The position numbers were made by a program, and so were the translations under genes. Positions 54,691 to 64,000 of a stretch of DNA of 64,000 bases are shown piece by piece. This DNA is from Streptomyces yatensis (GTDB taxonomy: Bacteria; Actinomycetota; Actinomycetes; Streptomycetales; Streptomycetaceae). The first letter of the stretch is position 1, and each line of letters begins with the position of its first letter. Under the pieces are notes generated by a model, which did not search any database, was not told where the DNA came from, and was given only the letters and a program-made list of their open reading frames with translations. The stretch is taken from NCBI RefSeq assembly GCF_018069625.1, contig NZ_CP072941.1, positions 10,296,358-10,360,357 of the forward strand, read 5' to 3'.

Positions 54691-55139
54691 TTGGACGCCG
54701 AAATTGATGTCATGGCCGTGGCAACTCAGAGTGTCGCCGCACTGGTGACAGAGATGGTCCGCGGAGGATGGGATGCGGTCCGGGGCGCGTTCGCCCGCTT
54801 CCTGCACCGCGACGGACAAGCAGCCGACCGGCAGCTGGCCCTGTTCGACGAGGCGGCACAGACCCTGGCCAGCGGGCGGACACGCCCGACAGCGAGGAGA
54901 GGCGACGCCTGGAGAACCGCCTGGTCCTTCAACTGGCTGCCTATCTCGACCGCTTTCCCGACATGGCGGACGAACTGCGCGCTCTGCTGCCCGATGACAC
55001 GCCCGCGTCAGGAGCACAAGGCCCGCCGCTGAGCGCGCAGCACAACACCCACAGCCAGGTCGTGCAAGCACTCGGCAACGTGGACGCCGGCAGCGGTGGC
55101 ATCAACTACGGCGTCTCGCCACGCGCGGCGGACGCGTGA
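54691..55139 (+). pseudogene. small helical protein of an ATPase operon (one frameshift)
   Basis: TTG 54691 after AGGGGGAC starts LDAEIDVMAVATQSVAALVT and EMVRGGWDAVRGAFARFLHR. A frame change near 54880 leads to EERRRLENRLVLQLAAYLDR, FPDMADELRALLPDD and a tail SQVVQALGNVDAGSGGINYG. Streptomyces genomes contain many such ~150-aa proteins before STAND-like ATPase genes, with this helical domain and a closing VQALGN..GGIN motif. It probably partners the ATPase downstream. Confidence 0.5.
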
Positions 55140-55146
55140 CCGGGCC

Positions 55147-57131
55147 GTGACGTCTCCCACCGCACACTCCACCGGCCTCCCACCCGCCCAGCCCACGATC
55201 AGCGCCAGCGACAACTCCTACTCCACCATCTACCAGGCAGCAGGCGACATCAACCTGCACCAACGCCCGACACTGCCGACATTCCCCGTGACGGACAGCG
55301 AGATCAAGGCCGTACGCCGCGCCTGGGTCAAAATCACGCCCGCCAACACCCCGCTGACAACGGCCGACCAGATCCTGAAGCTGCTGCGCGAAGATGAGCC
55401 GATCGTCGTCATCAGCGGCCCGCCCGGTACCGGAAAGACCGCCGCCGCACTGCGGGCCCTGACCGACTTCGCCTCCAGCGCTCCGCACCGGACTCAGCGC
55501 GAGGACGGCTCCACCTCAGGCACGTCCTGCCCGACTGGGACGGTCCCGACTCCGACCTGCTGCCCGCGAACCAGGCCGCGGCTACATCCTCGACGTGGCG
55601 GGAGAAACCTGGAGCGACCCGCCCGCAGCCGCCCGACAAATCCTTGGACACGCCGACACGCTGCGGCACAGGGGCTCATGCCTCATCGTCATCACCGGTG
55701 CAGCCAACTGGCCGAGCGGACACGACCCGCAGATGGGCCGCATCGCCATCACAGCCGAAGCCCCCCGCGGAGACCTAGTACTGGAACGCCACCTCAACGT
55801 CCTCTACCCGGATCCGGACAAGATCGGCTGGCTCGCCAGCCATGACGGCAAGGACAGTGGCGGACTGACGGACCTGCTGCGGCCCGACATGCCGCCGGGA
55901 GAGGCTGCCGGCCGCGCTGTCGCACTCAGCCGCATCGACGCCACACGACCCGATGCCCTGAGCAGGGCACGGGATGCGATGACCGGATGGCAGCACCTCG
56001 TCGCGGCAACCTTCGCCGACACCGAGGGCAGCGCCGACGATCGGGCCCTGCTGCTCGCGGCCATCGTCCTGGACGGGAACAGCTCAACCGATGTCCTCAA
56101 GGCCGCCCGAACGCTACTTCAGCAAGATGAGCACCGCGCCATCACCGACATTCTTACTGCGCCCGCCCTCGCCACCCGCCTCGAGAAGGTGCAGGCCAAA
56201 GTCGAGGCCAGCGCGTCAGCTTCGACCACCTGCCCGGCTACCCCGACGCAGTGCTGCGCTACGTCTGGCGTCGCTCAGCGACGCCAGCAGCCGCTGCTGG
56301 AACTGGATCCAGAAGCTCACCACCCCCAAGGGCCCTGCCGCACCCCGCATCGACGCCCTCGCTGGGCTGCTGGCCGACCTCGCCGTCGCCGAGCACGACC
56401 TCAAACCCCTCGACATCACCCAGGCCTGGCCCAAGCCGGCTCACCAGGGCAACGGGCCGCCGCCACCATGCTCGCCACCGCTGCCCAACACCCACCCTGG
56501 GCTCGGAGGTCCGCGCCCGGCTGCGGACCTGGGCATCGAACCCCCGGAAGGCACCGCCACGGTCACAGCCGTCGCCTGCCAGGGCGAGTTCGCCTCCCTC
56601 TACCCACGCCAGGCCCTGACCTGCCTGCGATGGGTCCTGGACCGGCCGCGTCACGACCAGGCCGTCACCGAAGCAGCCCAAGCCCTGCGCACCATGGCCT
56701 CCAACCTCCACCTCCTGCCGAAGGTCTGGGACGCCGTCACCGCCTGGAGAAGCGGCCCCGCACAAGGCGAGCGAGGCCACCGGGCCGGACGCAGGGCCTT
56801 CATCGCCCTGCTCACCCCCCAGGCCGACCCATCGCCGGCCCCCCTCCTGCTCGCCAACGCGCTCACCGACCCAGCAACCGCCGACGACCTCGCCGCCGGC
56901 TGGTGCGCCGTGCTGGAAGAACCCGCCTTCGACGAGCCAGCCGAAACACTGCTGACCGACTGGGCCCAGGCCGTCGCCGACGCCGCCCTCGACAGGCAAG
57001 CCGTCATCCGCATCCTCGACCGCGTCATCGACCAGCACCTCATGACCGGCCCCATGGCAGCCTTCCTCATGGGCCGCGAAGGCCACGCCCACACCCCCGC
57101 CGCCGTCATCGACTGCGCAAACACCTCATGA
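55147..57131 (+). pseudogene. P-loop ATPase of a probable conflict system, several frameshifts
   Basis: GTG 55147 follows the previous stop by 7 bases. The N-terminus repeats the motif SYSTIYQAAGDINLH. Walker A is VVISGPPGTGKTAAALRALT. After a change near 55500 the frame from 55595 gives GSCLIVITGAANWP (Walker B-like region), RDAMTGWQHLVAATFADTEG and LLAAIVLDGNSSTDVLKAAR. After ~56210 a third frame gives CWNWIQKLTTPKGPAAPRID, LTCLRWVLDRPRHDQAVTEA and LIDQ-like RILDRVIDQHLMTGPMAAF, up to 57131. Rebuilt, it is ~650 aa with C-terminal helical repeats. The target is unknown. Confidence 0.55.
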
Positions 57132-57316
57132 TCAGCTACCGCGCGCCGGCACCACCCGGCCCGGAGCCGCACGAGCCGATCCACCCGAAACCCCGACCGC
57201 GCCGAACCGGCGCCGCGGGCGCCGACTCTCCGCCAGCCGGACCCCTCGCCACGCACCCACATGCACTCGCCGATGCTGCCCCCTCGCTCAACGGGCTCGG
57301 ACGGGAGAGCGCATGA
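57128..57316 (+). CDS. small proline-rich hypothetical protein
   Basis: ATG 57128 overlaps the ATPase stop and the 62-aa frame ends overlapping the next ATG (57313). It is Pro/Arg/His-rich (SYRAPAPPGPEPHEPIHPKP) with no domain. Position, not sequence, is the only support. Confidence 0.35.
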   Translation: MISYRAPAPPGPEPHEPIHPKPRPRRTGAAGADSPPAGPLATHPHALADAAPSLNGLGRESA

Positions 57317-58160
57317 CCCACACCACCCGGCGAGCTCGCCACCGCGCGCTGCGGCGAGGCGTCACCGACTTCCCCGCTCTCCTGCGCAGTTCCGCCCGGC
57401 ATCCACTTCACGCCCTCATCACCGCCACGGTCCTCACCGACCCCGATAGCGCCAACGACACGGACCTCATCGCCAACCACATCCGGCAGGCCCTGCGATC
57501 CGCCGCAGCCGAGGCCCTGCGCGAGCAGGACCCCACCGACCTCCCTGCCGCCCGCGACGCCTGCAACCGTCACCTGAGCACCCCCGCACCACCGCCACGG
57601 CATCAAGGTGACGGCCGCCGCCCGCCTCACTCTGGCCCCGGACGACCAGGCCGCAGTAAACGAACTCCTCACCGCGGCCCGCACCCAGGGCATCAAAGAC
57701 ACCCTGGAAAGCCAGCGCACCCAGGCGCTCGCGAACGACTCGCCCACCCCGCAGCCCTCCTGGCCTGGCTGCTTTCCAACTCCACCACCGACCTGGCCGG
57801 CCTGCCGGACGACAAGGCCCTGGCCGACACCGCAGAGCGCCTCGCCCGCTACCCCGCTCCGAAGGCGAGCCCTTCGAAGTCCAAGTCCTCGCCCTCGTAC
57901 GGGACTTCTTCGACCAGTTCCCCCGCCAAGAGCAAAGCGCATGCTCATGCAACTCCTCGCCGACGCCATGCGCGGAGCCCGCCAACCCGCACACGCGGAC
58001 AAGATCCAAGAACTCTCGAGAACACAACGAACCCCGCCGGCACTGTCCCGGCCATGACCCCCACCCTGCTGCGCTGCCTGCTGTCCCCCTCACCAGCTGG
58101 TACGCCCTGAGGCTGATGCGCCGAGCCCGCCGCGAAACACACCGCACTACCCACCTTTGA
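57313..58160 (+). pseudogene. third gene of the ATPase operon, frameshifted
   Basis: From ATG 57313: RALRRGVTDFPALLRSSARH, PLHALITATVLTDPDSANDT and LREQDPTDLPAARDACNRHL. After ~57600 a new frame gives IKVTAAARLTLAPDDQAAVN and LLTAARTQGIKDTLESQRTQ, and then LLAWLLSNSTTDLAGLPDDK in the first frame. The pattern (beta/helical N-terminal part, charged coiled coil, helical tail) recalls SPFH/band-7-like partner proteins of actinobacterial conflict operons. That is a tentative reading. Confidence 0.4.
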
Positions 58161-58543
58161 CGCCGCCTGGCGCCGCGCCCGGGTACAACGCCACCCGACG
58201 AAGCCCCGTACCTGCTGTACGGGCACGGCGCACCTGACCCTCATACCCGCGCTACCCCCACCGAGGACCAGACACGTCCCGACCGGCCGTGACCCCAACC
58301 GGCGCCACGGGCAGCAAGTGCCCGAGTCAGTGTCCTGCGCGCTGCCGACTGGGGGGAAGGCCATCATGACCCGCTACGCCGCCTGACGGCAGCTACGTAA
58401 ACACGGCGGCGGCCATCTCGAACTCGACCTCGGCGCACAGATCTTGACGTACATCGAACCCTGACCGGCTCCCGCTCCGCCGTACTCCTCTACAGCGGCG
58501 ATGGAGGACCCGGCTCCGGACATCTGCCCGCACGCGTCTGTGC
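58161..58543. other. no supported gene
   Basis: Short frames only, ahead of the second repeat array. Confidence 0.45.
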
Positions 58544-58692
58544 GGCAGACTCCCATGAACATAGGGAAGGGCGTAGTTGCCGCACTCGCTCGGCGAGGCC
58601 ATCGACAGCCCCCCACATGCGTGGGGAGCACTCGGCCCATGATGGGGCCGCAGTTTACGCCTCCGACAGACCCCCACATGCGTAGGGAGCAC
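58544..58692 (-). CRISPR. second I-E-like mini-array, 2 clear repeats plus 1 degenerate
   Basis: Repeats at 58604 and 58665 (28 bp, 61-bp period) share CCCCCACATGCGT and GGGAGCAC. A degenerate copy starts at 58544. On the minus strand they read GTGCTCCCCACGCATG..., the general I-E form but not the same sequence as the first array. Spacers are 32 and 33 bp. No cas gene lies next to it. Confidence 0.7.
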
Positions 58693-59616
58693 GCTTGCTG
58701 GCCTGCAGGGTCAGCATCTTACGTGAGTGATTTTGCTCATCCTCGGGGCCGACCACACCGAAGAACGCTCCTATGGCTCCGCCACCAGCGGCGGTTTCGA
58801 CGCAAACCGACTTCGCCCGCCGCGTCGACGCTGCCAGCGGCGGTGTCACCGCGGCCGTACACCAATGGCTGGTGGAGACCAGCCGTATCCGCCCCGACGC
58901 CGAGATCATTGACCTTGAGATTCGTACCTGGTGCCCGCGCTGACCGAGACCAGGCAAGCGATCTTCACCCGGCACGCAGGCTCCGGAATCCCGACACCAG
59001 CTTCTCCGAAGAGGAAGCGGTTCATCACAGCCCACAGCCCGAGCGGCCTGTCGGGCTGATGACCCTGTCGTCATGCGGCCCCGAGCCCAGGCACGCCATC
59101 ACCTGCGCCTGCCCGACGACGCCTACGGCACCGAGGAAGCGCACCGACACGTCACCGCACGGCCGGCCGCCCACCCGGACCTCCCCCGATACGACGGTCG
59201 ACTCGAAACTAAGGGGAGGAGCTCATCCCGAGCTGAACGCTGGCCCTGTCTCTCAGACCCTCGCCTCGACCATCAGCCATATGCCGATGACATGGGTGAC
59301 AGCGTGGCACCAACGCATGAACGGGCACATGAGTCTGATTTCGCATATGCCCGGCCGTGATGAAACCGATCGCGCCGTCAGTGAGCCATATGCGGTGGTG
59401 ATGGGAGAGCGCGCTCTCCATGCAATGCGCGAGTGCGCTCCCGCGCGCCGGGGTGTGACGTTTTTTCTCTGTTTCACGACCAGAATTGGCCGATCACCGT
59501 TCGGAACCTGAGGCCCTGCGAGAAGGGAATAGGGCGGGAACGGCGAGTGGCTCGATTAACGGACCGTAATGTTGGTGCGCTGTCCGCGTGACCATGTAGC
59601 GTCCCAGAACACGAGG
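58693..59616. other. no intact gene; possible remnant at 58800-58946
   Basis: A plus frame near 58800 reads TDFARRVDAASGGVTAAVHQ and WLVETSRIRPDAEIIDLEIR before a stop. It looks like real protein but has no start and no family I can name. The rest is unremarkable. Confidence 0.4.
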
Positions 59617-59654
59617 GAGCCCCGGACCTGGTTGGCATGCCGTAGCCGGGGCTC
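59617..59654. terminator. terminator-like hairpin
   Basis: Stem GAGCCCCGG / CCGGGGCTC (9 bp) with a 20-base loop. Confidence 0.55.
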
Positions 59655-60140
59655 ACTCGCTTCTGTACTTTCGATCAAGGAGAGCTATGCCTCCCGACCG
59701 TTTCCTGCTCCGCCGACTGCCGCGAATGGCCCGTGCGGAGCGAGTCGACCGTAACATCCCTCAGTTGCGCCTGGTGAAACCAACGAGGTGCATGACAGAA
59801 CGGTCAACATGCAGATGGGAGCGTTCATCGCCGCTCCCGTGCTGGGCATTGTGCTGGTCTGCCGCCCAGAGGCCAAGACGTGGCACTGGCTGCCATGGTG
59901 ACCCTGACGGCCGCCTTGCGGCGTTCGTACTTCCGTCACCGGCACCTTCGCGTCACCTGACGCCGACGGCCTGTGGAAGTCAGACGCACATCTGGCCTCC
60001 ACAAGCCGGACCGGAAGGGCGGGACCCCACTCCACTGGTGTCAGCGCACGGTGAAGGGGATTCCGCCCTCCTCGTTGGCAAACCGCCAAGTTCTGAGGTC
60101 AAAGTCCACGGTCACTCATCCCCGAAAGGGACTACACACC
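59655..60140. other. no supported gene
   Basis: An open plus frame starts at 59687 (MPPDRFLLRRLPRM) after AAGGAGAGCT, a good ribosome-binding site, but its text soon looks random. A short or frameshifted gene is possible. Confidence 0.4.
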
Positions 60141-60487
60141 ATGCCCCCGAAGGATCCGCTCTCCATCCGCTGCTTCAACCCCAGTTGTCCGAACACGTTA
60201 CCCAGGTGAAGAAGTCCGGCCGCCCTCGCCATACTGCAGCGAGGCATGCGGCAAGCTTACCGCAAGAACCGGGACGTACGAACGCTCAGGTGAGCCGCGA
60301 CCAGGCTGCCTACACCAGGGAGGTCGCCGATGAGGTTGCCCGACAGGTCGCGGTCTGTCTGGGTGCCGCACGCACGTGCGACCCACTGACGGCGCTGCGC
60401 CAGGTGGTCCAAGCGGAGAAGAACTTCGTGACCTCAAGGACGCCCTCGTCCAGCAGGCCCGGCACAGGGCATGAAATCCGCTTGTAA
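60141..60487 (+). pseudogene. small zinc-finger protein with helical tail, frameshifted
   Basis: ATG 60141 follows AAAGGGAC. It begins MPPKDPLSIRCFNPSCPNTL. Across a frame change near 60205 it continues YCSEACGK-like text, giving a C-x4-C...C-x3-C zinc ribbon. After another change comes DQAAYTREVADEVARQVAVC and LTALRQVVQAEKNF, a long amphipathic helix. It is likely a small DNA- or RNA-binding protein. It precedes an HTH gene on the same strand. Confidence 0.45.
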
Positions 60488-60498
60488 TCGCGGAGGCG

Positions 60499-61268
60499 AT
60501 GAGCATCAGCCCTTACAAGCTCTCCCGTGGCATGTCGACCCCTTCTGTCACACGCCGCATCGAGAACCGGTACAAAGCCCGCAACAGTGAAACCGCGCTT
60601 CCGCTGCCCAGCCGCACTACGCCGCCGCCGGCACCGTCCCAAGCAACGGCACCGCGCTTCCCCTCCGGACGCAGCTTCCCACCGACACCCGCACCCACCT
60701 CACCAGTCTCCAATGAAGCGAGCACTCCGGCCGAGGAGGCCAAGCCCGCCGACACCCTCGCCCGCGCGCTGACACATCTGCAACGCACCAGCGATAAAAC
60801 CCTGCGCGCACTGGCCGGGGAATCCGGAGTATCTGCCTCCTACGTCTCCCGCATTCTGTCCGGGGGCCGTTGCCCGTCCTGGAAGATCACCCAGCAGATC
60901 GCGCTCTCCTGTCGTGCAGACCCTGCCGAATTAAAACCACTGTGGGATGCCGCCCGCGGCCACCCTATTGTCCAGGCCGACACCTCCACCCTGCCTTGCG
61001 GGGGCTGCACCTAGCCGCTTCGTGCCCGGAACCCGACACGATCCGGCGACTCAGCCACAACGCCCTGACCGTAGACGAGATCACCATGCTCCTCCACGGC
61101 CAGCAAGTACCGGATTGGCAAGTTGTCCGCCATTTCGTCGGTGCCCTGCGAGGCCGGCCCGAGACCGTCCGCCCACTGTGGAAAGCCGCACGTCACGCCG
61201 CACTGGCCGTCCAGCCAACCGAGTCCACAGCGTCGGCGAGCGTCGGGTCGGCGTCCGAAACCCTGTGA
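60499..61268 (+). pseudogene. XRE-like protein with two HTH domains, frameshifted
   Basis: ATG 60499 begins a Pro/Thr-rich N-terminal part. It is followed by HTH 1: TLRALAGESGVSASYVSRIL with SCRADPAELKPLWDAARGHP. Near 61005 a G run shifts the frame, and HTH 2 follows: DTIRRLSHNALTVDEITMLL, DWQVVRHFVGALRGRPETVR and PLWKAARHAALAVQP. Each unit ends PLW-x-AA, which shows an internal duplication. It is probably a DNA-binding regulator of the neighbouring defence-like genes. Confidence 0.6.
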
Positions 61269-61305
61269 TCCGCCACGCCTTCGTCTGTCTGTTCAAGGGG
61301 GAACC

Positions 61306-61824
61306 ATGCCTGCCGATAGCGCAACGCCGCCACACCCCGCGCAGACCGTGTCCTGGGACTCACCGCGACCCCAGTGGCGCGCAACCGCCGGCTGTGACTT
61401 TGCCTCCCGCCTTTCAGGCATTCCACCACCTGCACTACGAGCGCTACCTTGAGTACGCCCAGGCGCACCTGCCGGAGTCGACAGCGACGCGAGCGGTCCG
61501 GGAGGCATTCGGCTACCTCGCCACCCACTGGCCCTACATCGTCAGCCGCCTCAATCCGACATCCTGCGCTTGGTCCTGGTTCACGACCCGCATCCGTATT
61601 GTCAGCCGCCCCGTTCTCACAGCCGTCGCCCACGCCAATACGATGCTGTCCTCCTCCACTGCGTCCTCGGCCACCCCATCAAGGAAGCCGCCGCACTCAT
61701 GGGTGAACACCCCAGCAAATTGAGGTACTTGACCAGCCGGTACCAGGGCCACAGAGCGCAAGGGCCCCCCGACGCCCGCCTCTTCACGCACCGCAGGAAA
61801 ACCGCTGACTCCCTTGCAGTGTGA
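61306..61824 (+). pseudogene. sigma-factor-like helix-turn-helix protein, frameshifted
   Basis: ATG 61306 starts a frame that breaks near 61395. The next reads AFQAFHHLHYERYLEYAQAH, REAFGYLATHWPYIVSRLNP. Near 61640 it passes into YDAVLLHCVLGHPIKEAAAL and MGEHPSKLRYLTSRYQG, which looks like a sigma-70 region 4 or LuxR-type HTH. Assembled, it is ~165 aa. It probably acts with the XRE-like gene upstream as a local regulator. Confidence 0.5.
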
Positions 61825-62026
61825 CCGCAGCTCCTGACCCGCCTGCAGAGGCCCGGCGGGATCTCGATACCGGAGAAGGGGGTTCCACACCCGCGGGTGC
61901 ACCAGGAGGCTTTGTGCTGCGGCCCGCCTGAGCGCTTCGCAGGGTCGTAGGGCCTGGGCGGTGTCACAGGCCCGTCTAGGCTTGTCATTTCGGTACGGGC
62001 ACGGGAAATTCGAGCAGGGGAGCAGC
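61825..62026. other. intergenic; probable promoter for the NACHT gene
   Basis: About 200 bases without a gene. GCAGGGGAGCA precedes the GTG at 62027. Confidence 0.4.
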
Positions 62027-64000
62027 GTGACGGACTTCACGCGGCACAGGCCAACTACCTCTACGAGCGGTTGACGGAAAAAAACTCCAGCGTCTGTGCG
62101 CAGCCCTCCTCGCCCACCTCACCCCGACGCCCGCTGCACCCGGTCGGGCACTCCGACGGCGGCCGGGACATGACCCGTACCGACGGCACCGAAACCGTCG
62201 TCTATCAAGTGAAATGGACCAGCAAGTCGATCCAGAACCCGTGTCCTGGCTCACGCGCAGCGGTGCGGGCGAAGCGGACAACATCCGCCGGCTGGTGAGC
62301 GGCGGCGCGACCCGGTACGTGCTCATCACCTCCGTCGCCGGCACAGCCGTCCCGGGCCGGGCAGTAATGGACCGTCTGGACCCGAACTCGCTCGGCTCCA
62401 GCGTGACTTCAACATACCCGTGCAGGTGTGGTGGCGCTCCGACGTCGACGCCGCGCGCGTCGACGCCGCGCCCACCGAGCTAAGTGGGCCTACTCCGACA
62501 TGCTGGCCGGCCACGACCTGGTGCCGCTACTTCATTCCACGGCGCCCAGGCACGGCCCAGGACCAGGGACTGCGGGCCCTGCTGATGAACGTGATCGCCA
62601 CGCAGTGGGAAAAGACTCCAAGGTCAAGTTCAAGCAGGTCGAACTGACCACCCACAACCTCGACGACCTGTTCATCGACGTCGGAGCCTCCCGTGTCTCC
62701 GAGCCGAGCAACCTGCGGCGCTCCCTGCCCATGCGCTGGAGTTCGCCAGGGCCCCGCCCGAACTGGCCGGTGCCGCACACTACCTACTGCGAGCCGACCG
62801 CCCGTACACCCTGGTGCGCGGCGAACCCGGCCAAGGCAAGTCCACCCTGACCAGTACCTGTGCCAGCGCCACCGCGAGGCCTACCTCAACGAAGCCGAAG
62901 AGCCCGCTGCCGACCCGGCCGCGCAGGAGCAACCGCCGACCCCCGTATCGCACTGCGTATCGACCTGCACGACCGCGCTGGCTGGCAGGCCAGACCCTTT
63001 CGCCGACGAGATGACAACGGCCAAGAAGCGCCTGCGCCGCGACGGACAGCTCGAACACTTCCTGGCCGCGTTCCTCACCGCCCACGGCGGAGGCCTGCCC
63101 GCCGACGCCACGACGGCACGACCTGCTTGCCCGACTGCCCGTCCTGCTGGTCCTTGACGGACTCGACGAAGTCGCCAGCCCCGCCACCCGCAAACGCGTC
63201 GTCAGCGAGATCGACAGCTTCACCGCCCGGCTGCGCACCGCCCTCAACGCCCAGCTGATCGTCACCACCCCGGCCCAACGCGGCAGAGCTGGCCGAACCG
63301 TCCGAGACCCTGTTCGAAACCATCACACTCACCCGCCTCAGCCCCGAACTGCGCACCACCTACCTGCACAAATGGGCCCGCCCGGGGCATATCAGGCCCC
63401 GGCCTGGTGGAGCTGGAACTTACGTTCAAGCAGCGCTCAGCCGAGCCGCACATCGCCCAACTGGCCGACAACCCCATGCAGCTGACGATCCTGCTGTTTT
63501 TGATGCAACGACGCGCGCCAACTCCGTGCCCACCAACCGCACCGCGCTCTACACCTCCTACATGGAACCTTCCTGGACAGGGAGGCAGAAAAGACGCCGA
63601 CAGTCCACGAACACCGGGCTGACCTGGAGGAAGTCACGGCGTTCTTGGGATGGCACCTGCAGGCACGCGCCGAGGCGGAGAACCGCAACGGCCAGATGCC
63701 CACCCCGAGCTGCTCAGAGCCATCATGAACTACCTGTTCGACGTCGAGAAGGACCAGTCGATGTTCACCGACTTGTTCACCGCCGTCACCGACCGGGTCT
63801 GGGCCCTCACCAGCAAGGTGCAGGGAACCTTCGAGTTCGACGTGCAGCCGCTGCGCGAGTACTTCGCAGCCCGCTACCTTACGAGTACGCGCGCGGCGCC
63901 GACCAGCGGGCTTCGATGCCGGCGACGTTCTGCGCAACATGGTCCGGCGCGGGTACTGGCTCAACACCCTGCGCTTCTATGCCGGATTCGCCAACCCCAA
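62027..64000 (+). pseudogene. NACHT ATPase with Mrr-like N-terminal domain (3' cut by window, many frameshifts)
   Basis: GTG 62027 begins the gene. Rebuilt across about eight frame changes, the N-terminal ~200 residues hold GHSDGGRDMTRTDGTETVVY and QVKW (the D...QVKW pattern of restriction-endonuclease/Mrr folds). A NACHT module follows: LVRGEPGQGKSTLTQYLC (Walker A), PVLLVLDGLDEVASPATRKR (Walker B), FETITLTRLSPELRTTYLHK, QLADNPMQLTILLFLMQRRA and DLEEVTAFLGWHLQARAEAE. Avs-type antiphage NTPases have nuclease-NACHT-sensor layouts, and the C-terminal sensor lies outside the window. As written it cannot be translated whole. Confidence 0.65.

Noticed and set aside
58393..58692. Minus-strand frame with HVGVC/HACGGL repeats
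   Set aside because: Repeating peptide text is the translation of CRISPR repeats.
59253..59477. Minus-strand 74-codon frame and CATATG-containing dyads
   Set aside because: No family resemblance, and the CATATG copies are not in a consistent arrangement.

Overview
The window is high-GC actinomycete DNA, most likely Streptomyces. The evidence is GTG/TTG starts, strong GC bias at third codon positions, MmyB-type and IclR regulators, a SpoIIE/HATPase regulator and ISL3 elements. Everything here is accessory metabolism, mobile DNA and defence. I recognised no rRNA, tRNA or housekeeping operon.

Left part (1-33.6 kb). A MmyB-type regulator (3-698) precedes an aldo/keto reductase, a cupin and a second aldo/keto reductase (701-3030). 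A stretch of broken genes follows (3280-6100): a thioesterase, a second MmyB copy and an arginase. A large intact catabolic cluster (6143-16334) encodes a CitE-like lyase, a CoA-transferase, a MaoC hydratase, an acyl-CoA dehydrogenase, an MmgE/PrpD protein, a muconolactone-isomerase-like protein, an M19 dipeptidase, an MFS importer, an M20 hydrolase and a zinc oxidoreductase. An IclR regulator (16490-17263) follows it. Three sites of the same GTTCC-N7-GGAAC design precede the two gene blocks and the regulator. Next come a truncated SpoIIE-type phosphatase, a dead ISL3 transposase and an orphan binding lipoprotein. A GntR/MFS/enolase-superfamily operon (22040-25481) is divergent from a dehydrogenase/alcohol dehydrogenase/aldehyde dehydrogenase operon (25663-29435) that ends in a strong terminator. 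An XRE-cupin regulator is divergent from a cysteine-synthase-like gene, with two identical-architecture operators between them. A desaturase fragment and a secreted beta-sandwich protein close this part.

Middle (34.9-41.3 kb). A chimeric AlbA/GNAT frame is followed by a nest of mobile DNA. An ISL3 transposase gene (minus strand) is split at one codon boundary by a ~4 kb element (36311-40301) carrying two tyrosine recombinases and a dual-specificity phosphatase. The element has a short inverted repeat near its ends. The same ISL3 gene stops abruptly at ~41290, where the next island begins.

Right part (41.3-64 kb). The main find is a candidate CRISPR-associated transposon. It has direct repeats resembling transposase-binding sites (41397-41468), a 61-bp-period CRISPR array (41591-41973), a type I-E set (cas3, a cas8e-cas11 fusion, cas7e, cas5e, cas6e; no cas1/cas2), and then DDE (TnsB/Mu-like) and AAA+ (TnsC/TniB-like) genes in one tight operon. 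Cas3 has lost every HD-nuclease motif I can place but keeps its helicase motifs. The gene layout is consistent with interference having been replaced by guided transposition. Downstream lie broken DUF3800 and DUF2290-like genes, an IS fragment, a multi-gene P-loop ATPase system, a second I-E-like mini-array (58544-58692), small DNA-binding proteins, and a NACHT ATPase with a Mrr-like N-terminal region that runs off the window. Many genes right of 48 kb carry single-base frameshifts, so this part is either decaying or poorly polished sequence.
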